Shown here: in pieces, positions 53,858 to 61,723 of the stretch
Position numbering within the stretch: position 1 is the first letter of the stretch
How the letters are laid out: each line of letters opens with the position of its first letter
Translations under genes and position numbers: made by a program
Notes under the pieces: model-generated
What the model saw: the letters and a program-made list of their open reading frames with translations, nothing else
What the model was told of the DNA's origin: nothing
Databases searched by the model: none
NCBI RefSeq assembly: GCF_014656395.1
Contig: NZ_BNCI01000001.1
Span: forward strand, 965,893 to 1,029,892
Length of the DNA: 64,000 bases
DNA from: Kordiimonas sediminis
GTDB taxonomy: Bacteria; Pseudomonadota; Alphaproteobacteria; Sphingomonadales; Kordiimonadaceae
Reading direction: 5' to 3'

Positions 53858-54388
53858 ATGGCTGATATGATGTTATCAGGCCGTAGCGCAGAGGCGCGCC
53901 AACAGGATCGTTATGTGGATCAGCGGGCCGATGATGGTCCGGTTAGCCGCAGTAGAACGGTTGGCGCTCTTCGGGCAGAAGCGGCTGCGCGGATGCAGGC
54001 GGGAACGTTTGCGTCTGCTGTTGATTCGTCTGTTGCCAGTTCCGTAAAATCCCAGGCGCGACCAATCGTGAAAGCCTTCACTGGCGAAAGTGGCAGTACG
54101 GACAGCAGGGAGAATGCCGGTGGTACCGGTGCCGTATCTGTTCGCAGCGCCAGCCGTTCCGTCATGGTGCCGCAAATACCAGCACAGCCCGGTCGCGGCA
54201 TGTTGTCCACAGATGTGATGCGGGCACTTTCTGAAACGTTTACGCAGGAAAAAGCAGCGCGTGCCAGATTTCCTGCGCCGGATGCCGTCAGCGAAGGGCT
54301 AAAGGTCTATAAAACAGTGCAGAGCGCCCGCGAGGCGTCGGCCAATTTGTTTGGCATTTTATCGGATCCGATTGCCCAATCGGCCTAA
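53858..54388 (+). CDS. Low-complexity protein of unknown function, 176 aa
   Basis: ATG 53858 is chosen over GTG 53849. The protein is Ala/Ser/Arg/Val-rich, largely disordered at the N-terminus (VDQRADDGPVSRSRTVGAL) with a more helical C-terminus (SDVMRAL-like and VYKTVQSAREAS). No signal peptide or membrane helix. Divergent from the 208-aa gene. Its codon use is like that of its neighbours, so it looks like a real gene. Confidence 0.55.
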   Translation: MADMMLSGRSAEARQQDRYVDQRADDGPVSRSRTVGALRAEAAARMQAGTFASAVDSSVASSVKSQARPIVKAFTGESGSTDSRENAGGTGAVSVRSASRSVMVPQIPAQPGRGMLSTDVMRALSETFTQEKAARARFPAPDAVSEGLKVYKTVQSAREASANLFGILSDPIAQSA

Positions 54389-54538
54389 TGATAGCAGGTA
54401 TCGCTATTGTTTCTTCTTTTCACAAGAAAATTTTGATGTACGCGCACTGAATAGCTCAGTGCGTCATAAGTCGGCCTGAACGGCAGACGATTAAAGATCT
54501 ATTCTTTGAGGCTGTTTCAGGGGTCAGGCTAGGCTACT

Positions 54539-55063
54539 TTAGTCCAGATAGGCCTGCATCATTTGCATCCAGCGAACAGACCGGTCTGCATGGTCGCTTG
54601 AACGGCTATCCCCGATGGGTTGGTAGCTGTAAAACAGAACCATACTTTGGTTCTCACCTTTTTCCAGAATCTGAACAGAGACAATTGCCGGGAACTGTTT
54701 GCCAGGGTCTCTTTCAGTGAACTCGAATTTATTATTGAAGATATCAATAGTCCGGGACTGAATGGTGCGCTGGCTGTCGGTGAAGTCCAGCAGGGCAAGC
54801 CGCAGTTTCTGGGCACTTACCGGGAAGACCGGGCTGGCACCGTCTGCTTCGGCAACAGGGCATTCCAGAGGATCACACAACAGAAAGCCCGTATCCGCGG
54901 GGCTATAATTTAAATGCTGGAAATCCGTTGACGGGAAATTCCCCTCTTCAGTGCCGACCAGTCCAGACCCACCGCCCATAGAAATGAAAAGATAGAAGCC
55001 GATGCCTGCTACAACAACAAGCACACTGGCACCAATAACGATGGATCTGAATTTTTCTAACAT
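54539..55063 (-). CDS. DUF1499-like membrane-anchored protein
   Basis: 174-aa protein with one N-terminal transmembrane helix (about residues 7-29) and an extracytoplasmic domain. The segment LCDPLECPVAEADGASPVFPVSAQKL and later SVQIL then MVLFYSYQPIGDS resemble DUF1499, an uncharacterised family (first stretch quoted in part). Two cysteines are close together (CDPLEC). It lies 14 bases upstream of the SCP2 gene's far end; the two leftward genes are not clearly co-transcribed. Confidence 0.6.
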   Translation of the reverse strand: MLEKFRSIVIGASVLVVVAGIGFYLFISMGGGSGLVGTEEGNFPSTDFQHLNYSPADTGFLLCDPLECPVAEADGASPVFPVSAQKLRLALLDFTDSQRTIQSRTIDIFNNKFEFTERDPGKQFPAIVSVQILEKGENQSMVLFYSYQPIGDSRSSDHADRSVRWMQMMQAYLD

Positions 55064-55077
55064 AAAACCTGTCTATT

Positions 55078-55377
55078 TTAGCCGAGAACGCTACCCAATT
55101 GCATAGCAAGGCTCATATCACCTTCCACGCGCAGTTTGCCAGACATAAATGCCATTTGTGCGTTCAGGTCGCCTGATGCAATTTTTACAAAATCATCCAT
55201 AGATACTTTGACGGTACAGTCTGCGTCAGTGTCAGCATTATCGACAACAGTTGGCGATGCTTTGCCGTCTACGCGGATGACACCGTCGTCACCGAAATCA
55301 AACTTGATAATAGCTTCTAGCGGCGAGTGGGCACCAATACGGCCACGCATTTCGTCAGTAATTTTTTCCAGTGACAT
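55078..55377 (-). CDS. SCP2 sterol-binding domain protein
   Basis: 99-aa lipid-transfer domain (PF02036). DFVKIASGDLNAQMAFMSGK, then LRVEGDMSLAMQL, are the typical end of the SCP2 fold with its hydrophobic tunnel. Such proteins bind fatty acyl-CoA or other lipids, consistent with an organism that oxidises fatty acids. It precedes the DUF1499-like gene only 14 bases away in the leftward direction, so the two are probably co-transcribed. Confidence 0.9.
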   Translation of the reverse strand: MSLEKITDEMRGRIGAHSPLEAIIKFDFGDDGVIRVDGKASPTVVDNADTDADCTVKVSMDDFVKIASGDLNAQMAFMSGKLRVEGDMSLAMQLGSVLG

Positions 55378-55637
55378 TGTTCTCTCCCTTATTGAACAGA
55401 TTTGTCGTGCGTTTCAAATTTATAAACTCAGGTACATATTTGTATCGGTAATATTGGACTTGTCAGTCTAATAATCAATGGTAATTCATATTTTTCAGCA
55501 AAGGTGTCTGGTCAGCACAGTATCGTAGCGTGTGGAAATCAGGGGATTCTGCGCTTGATATACCTTTGCGAGAAGCCCCGCTACAAATGCCCGGTGGGCA
55601 ATAGGTGCAGCAGGGCGCCCAGTGCGGCAAAAGACCA

Positions 55638-56369
55638 TCAATTATTGGTTTCGCTTTCTTTTTCTTTACCTTTCAATAGGCCGGTAAGTCCTTTTTTCAG
55701 GTTGTCTTCCTGACCCTTCAGCAGATCTTTGATTTTGTCGCCTGCCTGCGCTTTGATAAGGGCTTCGGCGATCTGTGGTTTCAGCATATCCATGATGTGA
55801 CGGGCAATTTCTGAAGGCGCTAGCCCCTGTTCGTCAGTACCAAGGTTGGTCAGGGTAAAGTCCTGCAGTTGAACATCTTTTTGAACCTTTACGACCGAAT
55901 CGACATCAAGGGATGCAACCGGGCCGACAACTTTCAGTTCTTTGATTGTCAGTGTAATCGCAGAGGGTTCGCTTGCTGTTGATTCTGACGGCATCAGACC
56001 GGCAGAGAAGGTTTGGAAGTTGTTTTTCTTGCCTCTCACGATGACAGCCAGAGCGGGTTCACTAATGACTAGCGAGTCGATAATGATGTGGTCGGTCAGC
56101 AGCGACTTTGGCTGGACTTTCATCTGAAAGGCGCCAAGGGACATCATTTTGCTGTCGCCAAAACCTTCAGGTTGTCCAAGTGCGAGACCTTTTAGGGATG
56201 TTTCCCCGGAGAAGGGTGACAAAGAGACGGATTCAAGGCTGACATCAACTTTCAGGATTTCAGGGCCATATGTTTCGGTACCGTTCTTAACGATTGACCC
56301 GAACTGATAATAGACAAGCACACCTGTCAGAATAATGCCTGCAATAAGTATGATCAGAACGCGTTTCAT
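55638..56369 (-). CDS. AsmA-like membrane-anchored protein
   Basis: 243-aa protein with an N-terminal transmembrane helix (residues 4-24) and a periplasmic beta-rich domain. The opening VDVSLESVSLSPFSGETSLKGLALG is typical of the AsmA/TamB-like N-terminal domain (quoted in part); the C-terminus is a Lys/Glu-rich helix. AsmA-like proteins participate in phospholipid transport to the outer membrane. A 260-bp gap without a gene separates it from the SCP2 gene; that gap holds a small TGCCC/GGGCA hairpin (55588-55600). Confidence 0.7.
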   Translation of the reverse strand: MKRVLIILIAGIILTGVLVYYQFGSIVKNGTETYGPEILKVDVSLESVSLSPFSGETSLKGLALGQPEGFGDSKMMSLGAFQMKVQPKSLLTDHIIIDSLVISEPALAVIVRGKKNNFQTFSAGLMPSESTASEPSAITLTIKELKVVGPVASLDVDSVVKVQKDVQLQDFTLTNLGTDEQGLAPSEIARHIMDMLKPQIAEALIKAQAGDKIKDLLKGQEDNLKKGLTGLLKGKEKESETNN

Positions 56370-56548
56370 TGGAATTTCCCCTTTGCCTGCTTCAGAATAC
56401 GTGTGTCATCATGCTGCGGTAGCCTACCATAAATAAAACAAAAGTGGATATTGATTATAGTTTCTGGAAAATTGATCCGGGATGACTTAGGGTAAAAGTA
56501 TAGAGGTGATCTAGTAGGCTGGCACATCTGGTCTGGAGGGGCTGATTC

Positions 56549-57829
56549 ATGAATCCTGTTACGCAGGTACTATTATATATTTCCTATGCAGTTCTTGCTA
56601 TTGCTGTGGCCTTGGTGCCGCCACGCCTCATGGATGTTGACCAGTCCACCACAAGTGTTATTGCCATGTTTGTCTTCTTTTTGGCGTGGCAGCTAAACAA
56701 CTGGTTTGTTGCCCGCGAAACAATAGACATTGCGGGCGAACGTCTGGACCGCATGGAAGATATTGCTAAGATGCTGCGGCATGATCTGGAGAAGACCAAG
56801 CGCAATGTTAATTTCAATGCCGAAGATTCCGACCTGAAAAGCCAGCAACTAGTGACAGAGCTGCAGGTGTTGCAGACTTTATTGTCGCAGGTCATGGAGC
56901 GGGAGCAGGATTTCGGCGCACGGCGCCGTGCTAAAGAAAGCGTAGCCCGGCAGCAGACAGTTTCTGCCGCGGCAGATAATACGGTCAGTCCTATGATGGC
57001 AGACACTGCTACTGAAGATACAATCGACACATCAACAGACGGCGATACCGTAGTCAGATCTTCTTCTGGCGCCAATGTACGTATGATTGAAAGCGAAGAA
57101 AAGCTGTTGTCTGTTGTGCATGCTTCTCTGGCCGAGAATCGCGTGGATTTATATTTGCAGTCTGTTGTGACCTTGCCGAACCGCCAGCCACGCTTTTATG
57201 AATGTTTCTCCCGCGTTCGTGACGAAGAAGGGAATGTCATCCTGCCTAGTCAGTATCTGGAGGTTGCGGAAAAGACAGGCATGATTGGCACGATTGATAA
57301 TCTGTTGCTGTTTAGGTTGATCCAGCTTGTCAGGCGATTGGGGCCGCGTAAGCCGGATACCCGATTCTTCTGCAACATGTCAGCAACGTCCATGGCAGAT
57401 AGCGAGTTCTTCCCGCAGTTTGTGGAATTTATGGCGACAAACAATGAGTTTTCTGACCGGCTGGTGTTTGAGATCAGTCAGGACGATTATAAAAAGATTG
57501 ATGATGAAACCCTGGACAGATTGTTCAGCCTGTCTCGGCACGGCTATGCATTCTCCATGGATCAGATCACGGACCTTGATTTTGATTTTCTTTCTCTTGC
57601 CCGTCAGAATTTCATGTATGCCAAGGCAGACATTGAACATCTGATGCGTAATCGTGAAGATGTGGAAGTGTTGAAGGCGTTTCTTGCCCGCAATAATATC
57701 AAACTGATTGCCAGCCATATGGAACATGAAGATCATGTGCTGGATGCAATTGATGCGTCGATCGAGTTCGCACAGGGCTTTAAGTTTGACGAGCCGCGCC
57801 CTGTATCTGAAATGGACCGGGACTTTTAG
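56549..57829 (+). CDS. tipF: TipF-like degenerate EAL-domain protein
   Basis: 426-aa protein: two N-terminal transmembrane helices (about residues 7-25 and 34-52), a coiled-coil region (about 60-130), a low-complexity linker and a C-terminal EAL fold. The catalytic motifs are lost: YECFSRV replaces the EAL glutamate motif and SMDQITD replaces DDFGTG, so it should bind rather than cleave cyclic di-GMP. This layout matches Caulobacter TipF, a c-di-GMP receptor that sets the flagellar assembly site. Neighbours (HAD, RibF, IleS) fit that assignment. Confidence 0.85.
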   Translation: MNPVTQVLLYISYAVLAIAVALVPPRLMDVDQSTTSVIAMFVFFLAWQLNNWFVARETIDIAGERLDRMEDIAKMLRHDLEKTKRNVNFNAEDSDLKSQQLVTELQVLQTLLSQVMEREQDFGARRRAKESVARQQTVSAAADNTVSPMMADTATEDTIDTSTDGDTVVRSSSGANVRMIESEEKLLSVVHASLAENRVDLYLQSVVTLPNRQPRFYECFSRVRDEEGNVILPSQYLEVAEKTGMIGTIDNLLLFRLIQLVRRLGPRKPDTRFFCNMSATSMADSEFFPQFVEFMATNNEFSDRLVFEISQDDYKKIDDETLDRLFSLSRHGYAFSMDQITDLDFDFLSLARQNFMYAKADIEHLMRNREDVEVLKAFLARNNIKLIASHMEHEDHVLDAIDASIEFAQGFKFDEPRPVSEMDRDF

Positions 57830-58726
57830 ATGAGCCAATCACCTTTGGAAACCGTGCAGCCTCTTGCCAGTCTGGGGGAGTGGCAGGATGATCTTGATTT
57901 GATTATTTGTGATCTGTGGGGTGTCATGCATGACGGCATCGTCCTTCATCCGGCGGCTGATAATGCGCTGGTGAAGGCGCGGCAGGCAGGGATCACAACG
58001 GTGTTTCTGTCGAACGCACCGCGTCCACGCGATCATGTGCGGAGTTTGCTGGCCAGCATGGGGATGACGCCGGCACTTTTGGATAATATTGTCACGTCTG
58101 GTGGATTGGCCCGTGATGTTGTCAGGCAGGACTACAAGGGGGCTGCCCTCTATCACCTGGGCCCTGACGAAGACCATAACACGGTAGAAGGGCTGGATGT
58201 CCGGCTGATGGAAAGCCCAGAGAATGCCGATGTCATTCTGGCAACGGGACTGGATTATCGGGATGTGGCCGACCACAAGGCCTATCTGACAGAAGCAGCA
58301 GCAAAAGGGGTGCCTTTTCTGTGCGCTAACCCGGACAGGGTCGTGCATGTGGGGGAAAAGCTCTATACCTGCGCCGGGGCGGTCGCGGACCTATATTCGG
58401 ACATGGGCGGTCCGGTTACCTGGTTTGGAAAACCAATTGCAGACAGCTTACGAGCCTGTATCGGTGAAGCAGGGCTTGATACTAAAACCATCCATCCGGA
58501 CCGGATTGTCATGATCGGGGACAGTCTGCAGACTGACATTGCCGGGGCACACGCTGCTGGCGTACGGTCAATTCTGGTGGGGGGCGGTATTCACCGCGAG
58601 CATTTGACATGTGTTTCGGCCTATATGGTCGACAGTCAGCCAATTCCCCATAAGGACTTTTCACGGGTTTTCGGCGAAGGAAAACCGATTCCGGACGCAC
58701 TGATTGAACAGCTGGTGTGGCTATAG
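57830..58726 (+). CDS. HAD-family hydrolase, TIGR01459 type
   Basis: 298-aa NagD-like HAD phosphatase. CDLWGVMHDG carries the nucleophile aspartate, FLSNAPRP is motif II and RIVMIGDSLQTDIAGAHAAG is motif IV. It starts directly after the tipF stop codon. Members occur widely in alphaproteobacteria; the substrate is unknown. Confidence 0.9.
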   Translation: MSQSPLETVQPLASLGEWQDDLDLIICDLWGVMHDGIVLHPAADNALVKARQAGITTVFLSNAPRPRDHVRSLLASMGMTPALLDNIVTSGGLARDVVRQDYKGAALYHLGPDEDHNTVEGLDVRLMESPENADVILATGLDYRDVADHKAYLTEAAAKGVPFLCANPDRVVHVGEKLYTCAGAVADLYSDMGGPVTWFGKPIADSLRACIGEAGLDTKTIHPDRIVMIGDSLQTDIAGAHAAGVRSILVGGGIHREHLTCVSAYMVDSQPIPHKDFSRVFGEGKPIPDALIEQLVWL

Positions 58727-58783
58727 AAGCCCAACTTTCTCGTGTCGGTTTGTGCGAAAAAATTGACTTAAAGCGATAGAGAG

Positions 58784-59809
58784 TTAGCCAAACAGGGCGT
58801 CAATATCGTCCTGGCTGACTTCTTCGCCTTCGGGCAGATCAACATCTGTGTCCGCTGGTTTTTTCCCAGCTTCCTTTTTTGCAGCCTCTGCTTTTGCTGC
58901 CTTTTCTTTTTCTTCTTTTTCGCGTTTAGCTGCTGCTTCGGCTTTCCCGGCTGCAATCTCAGCCATCGGGTCGAAGTCTTCTTCGAACATCTCGTCCAGT
59001 TGTTTGGGACTTACAGCTTTTGGCGGTTCCGGTGCTGGCGGGGGTGCCGGTTGTGGGGCTGGTGCCGGAGCAGGGGCTGGTGCCGGAGCAGGAGCTGGCT
59101 CAGGCGCTGGTGCAGGCACTGGTTCTGGTGTAGGGGCCGCCGCTGGTTTTGCCGCAGCTGCCGCTTCGGTGCCCATCAGTTCATCAACAGCAGACTGGTC
59201 AATTCCTTCCCCTTTTAGGGCAGGGCCAGACAGAAGCCGTTTTTCTTCAGGTATGTCTTCTGCCTCTTTGTCTTGTGCAGCATGAATGTCATCGTCTGTG
59301 ATGCCCATCAAATCGCGTAGTTCAAGAACACGTTCCTCGATATGAGAAAGGGTTTCAACAACCTTGGAAATGCGCTGCCCGGTGATATCCTGAAACGAGC
59401 AGGCTTCAAAAATGCGCATCACCGCATCCTGCACTGTGCCCTGATAAGCATCCATGTCAGCAGTGTCCGCGCCCATAATTTCTTCGGCCGCTTCCATGAT
59501 GGTATTGGTTGCTTCTTCTGTTTGCTGAACAATTGCATCCAGTTCCATACCGGCGCGCGGTATGCGGGATTCTTCCAGATCGTTCGGCTGCAAGGAGGCG
59601 ATTTCTTTACGGGCGTTGGAGATATATTCACTCAAGGACCGGCATTCCCGGTAGATTGACGTATCAATCGACCGGAAAAATGCGCTCATTGTGCCAATCA
59701 GGACTTCCGTTACAGAAGCCACGTCCCCCAGCGACAGGTTTGCGTTTCTGTCCTTACGCAGGCTGTCTACCAGAAGTTCTATCTGTTTCGGAAGTTCGTC
59801 CTGAAGCAT
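58784..59809 (-). CDS. cheZ: Chemotaxis phosphatase CheZ with long Pro/Ala linker
   Basis: 341-aa protein. The four-helix-bundle core has CSFQDITGQRISKVV, in which Asp141 and Gln145 correspond to the catalytic D143 and Q147 of E. coli CheZ. The C-terminus ends SQDDIDALFG, the conserved CheY-binding peptide. Between them lies a disordered linker (about 215-320) with a PAPAPEPAPA-type repeat, then a Lys/Glu/Ala-rich helix. It dephosphorylates CheY-P. Its ATG overlaps the cheY stop (TAATG), so cheY and cheZ are coupled. Confidence 0.92.
   Translation of the reverse strand: MLQDELPKQIELLVDSLRKDRNANLSLGDVASVTEVLIGTMSAFFRSIDTSIYRECRSLSEYISNARKEIASLQPNDLEESRIPRAGMELDAIVQQTEEATNTIMEAAEEIMGADTADMDAYQGTVQDAVMRIFEACSFQDITGQRISKVVETLSHIEERVLELRDLMGITDDDIHAAQDKEAEDIPEEKRLLSGPALKGEGIDQSAVDELMGTEAAAAAKPAAAPTPEPVPAPAPEPAPAPAPAPAPAPAPQPAPPPAPEPPKAVSPKQLDEMFEEDFDPMAEIAAGKAEAAAKREKEEKEKAAKAEAAKKEAGKKPADTDVDLPEGEEVSQDDIDALFG
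59035..59130. repeat. Pro/Ala-coding tandem repeats in cheZ
   Basis: Repeats built on GGGGCTGGTGCCGGAGCA encode a PAPA-rich linker. The unit is in frame with cheZ and likely to vary in number between strains. Confidence 0.6.
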
Positions 59810-60195
59810 TAAAATTCCCCAAGTACCGCCGAAAGTTTCTGTTTCAGTGTCGCGGCGTTGAACGGTTTCACAATATAGTTGTTCACGCCTGCTTTCTTTG
59901 CAGCAATAACGTTGTCAGTTTTAGACTCTGCCGTCACCATGATAAAAGGTGTGTCTTTTAGCTGGCTATCGGCTCGTACTTCTTTCAGAAGTTCGTAGCC
60001 GGTCATCGGCTCCATATTCCAATCGGAAATGATCAGGCCGTAGGATTTTGACCGTGCCTTAGCGAGGGCTTGAGAGCCGTCAGTCGCCTCGTCAACATTA
60101 TCAAAACCCAATTGTTTCAGTAGGTTACGGACAATCCGTAGCATTGTTTTGTAATCGTCTACGATCAGGATTGGCATATCCTTGTCAACTGCCAT
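59809..60195 (-). CDS. cheY: Chemotaxis response regulator CheY
   Basis: 128-aa single-domain receiver. Acidic pair D13-D14, phospho-acceptor Asp58 (ISDWNMEPMTGYE), Thr in MVTAES and Lys in VKPF are all present. The phosphorylated form binds the flagellar motor; CheZ, encoded immediately downstream with overlapping stop/start, removes the phosphate. Confidence 0.95.
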   Translation of the reverse strand: MAVDKDMPILIVDDYKTMLRIVRNLLKQLGFDNVDEATDGSQALAKARSKSYGLIISDWNMEPMTGYELLKEVRADSQLKDTPFIMVTAESKTDNVIAAKKAGVNNYIVKPFNAATLKQKLSAVLGEF

Positions 60196-60437
60196 GGTTT
60201 CTTCCTCAGTTTAAAAAAATCATTGCCCGCAGGTAAAAAATACTCTTAACCCGCATATAATTCCACTTGGGACAGTAATTTGCCCTAATGAAGAATTGGT
60301 TAACTTATAATCGCGGATTGTGCAAATTCTTCTATTATTTATATTGTTTCTTTCATCAAGCCTATACTACAAAATTAGTGACGCCAATCATTACTGAACC
60401 TGTTGTAGTAATTATACGATCCAGAATGGAAAAACCT

Positions 60438-61466
60438 ATGCAACTATATCGGCATTTGAACGAGGTACAGCGAAGTGAGGCTGGTTCCATCGTTGCCTTG
60501 GGGAATTTTGATGGCTTTCACCGGGGGCACCATGTCGTTATTGGCGAAGCAGGGCGCGCGGCCCGCGCTTTGGGCTGTTCGCTGACTGTTGTTGTTACAG
60601 AACCGCATCCGGTTTCTTTTTTTGCACCTGATGTAGCGCCATTTCGGCTTACACCGTTTCGGGAGCGGGCTAAGCTGTTGGAGCGTTTTGGCGTGGATCA
60701 GCTGCTTGTCCTGCCATTTGACAAGGATCTGGCGTCGATGCCCGCGGAAACTTTTGTCGAAAAGGTTCTGTGTGACACGCTGAATGCCAAGGGTGTTTGT
60801 GTTGGTTATGATTATCGGTTTGGCAAGGGCCGCGGTGGGGATACGGCCCTGTTGCAATCCATGGGTCAGTCTGCCGGATTTGGTGTAACCATTGTGAACC
60901 CGGTCACGGTTGGGCTTGAAGGATATGCAGGCGAGGTGTGTTCATCCACCCTTGTTCGCAAGGCGCTGCAGGCGGGCGAGGCACGTAAGGCGGCTGCCCT
61001 GTTGGGGCATTGGTGGACTATCAATGGTCGTATCAGCGCCGGCGATCAGCGCGGCAGGACAATCGGTTTTCCAACGGCGAATATTGAATTGGGCGAAAGT
61101 CTGGAGCCCAAGCTTGGGGTCTATGCCGTGCGTATTCAGCTTGAGGGCGAAACCCGGTGGCGGGAAGGCGTTGCCAATATTGGCCGTCGTCCTACCTTTG
61201 ACAAACGGGATGTCTTGCTGGAAGCGCATCTGTTTGATTTCAAGGCGGACCTGTATGAACGCCATGCCCGGGTCGAACTGGTTGCATTCCTGCGGGCAGA
61301 GCGCAAGTTCGACGGACTGGAGTCGCTCAAAAACCAGATTGCAGAGGATTGCCGGATCGCACGGATCGTACACCGGGAGAGTGAAAACCTGCGTGATCGG
61401 CTTGTGGCACCGACACTTCATGACTATCTTGCGCTTTATCCTGAACCTCATACCTGCGCGCAATAA
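60438..61466 (+). CDS. ribF: Bifunctional riboflavin kinase / FAD synthetase
   Basis: 342-aa enzyme that makes FMN and FAD from riboflavin. Adenylyltransferase motif ALGNFDGFHRGHHVV is at residues 20-34, and the C-terminal kinase domain has TIGFPTANIELGES. ATG 60438 (preceded by GGAAA) gives the usual N-terminus MQLYRHL; ATG 60426 is possible, and a longer frame from 60288 is not plausible. It precedes ileS, the order found in Caulobacter and relatives. Confidence 0.96.
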   Translation: MQLYRHLNEVQRSEAGSIVALGNFDGFHRGHHVVIGEAGRAARALGCSLTVVVTEPHPVSFFAPDVAPFRLTPFRERAKLLERFGVDQLLVLPFDKDLASMPAETFVEKVLCDTLNAKGVCVGYDYRFGKGRGGDTALLQSMGQSAGFGVTIVNPVTVGLEGYAGEVCSSTLVRKALQAGEARKAAALLGHWWTINGRISAGDQRGRTIGFPTANIELGESLEPKLGVYAVRIQLEGETRWREGVANIGRRPTFDKRDVLLEAHLFDFKADLYERHARVELVAFLRAERKFDGLESLKNQIAEDCRIARIVHRESENLRDRLVAPTLHDYLALYPEPHTCAQ

Positions 61467-61723
61467 TATATTTCCCCTTGGTTTGCGGGTTAAAACAGGC
61501 TCGACACATGCGGTGTAGCCTGATAGAAAAGCGCCCATGAAACAGACTATAGATACATGGGGCATCTATAAGCGCCCTGATATGCGTTTTCAGTATCCTG
61601 TTCCCGCGTATGGTGCTGGACGAATTATTTGCCCGGCGCTTGCGTAGCGACCGGGACTTCTGCGTATTATTTTCCTGAAAATTATAGTTTGTACCTATAT
61701 TTGTGCGAGGGAGCACACGACAA

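Noticed and set aside
56549-57829. Active c-di-GMP phosphodiesterase
   Set aside because: The fold is EAL, but the catalytic glutamate motif and the DDFGTG loop are lost; a receptor role is more likely.
61537-61644. Short frame starting MKQTIDTWGIY between ribF and ileS
   Set aside because: 36 codons, no ribosome site, no distinctive features; too weak to list as a gene.
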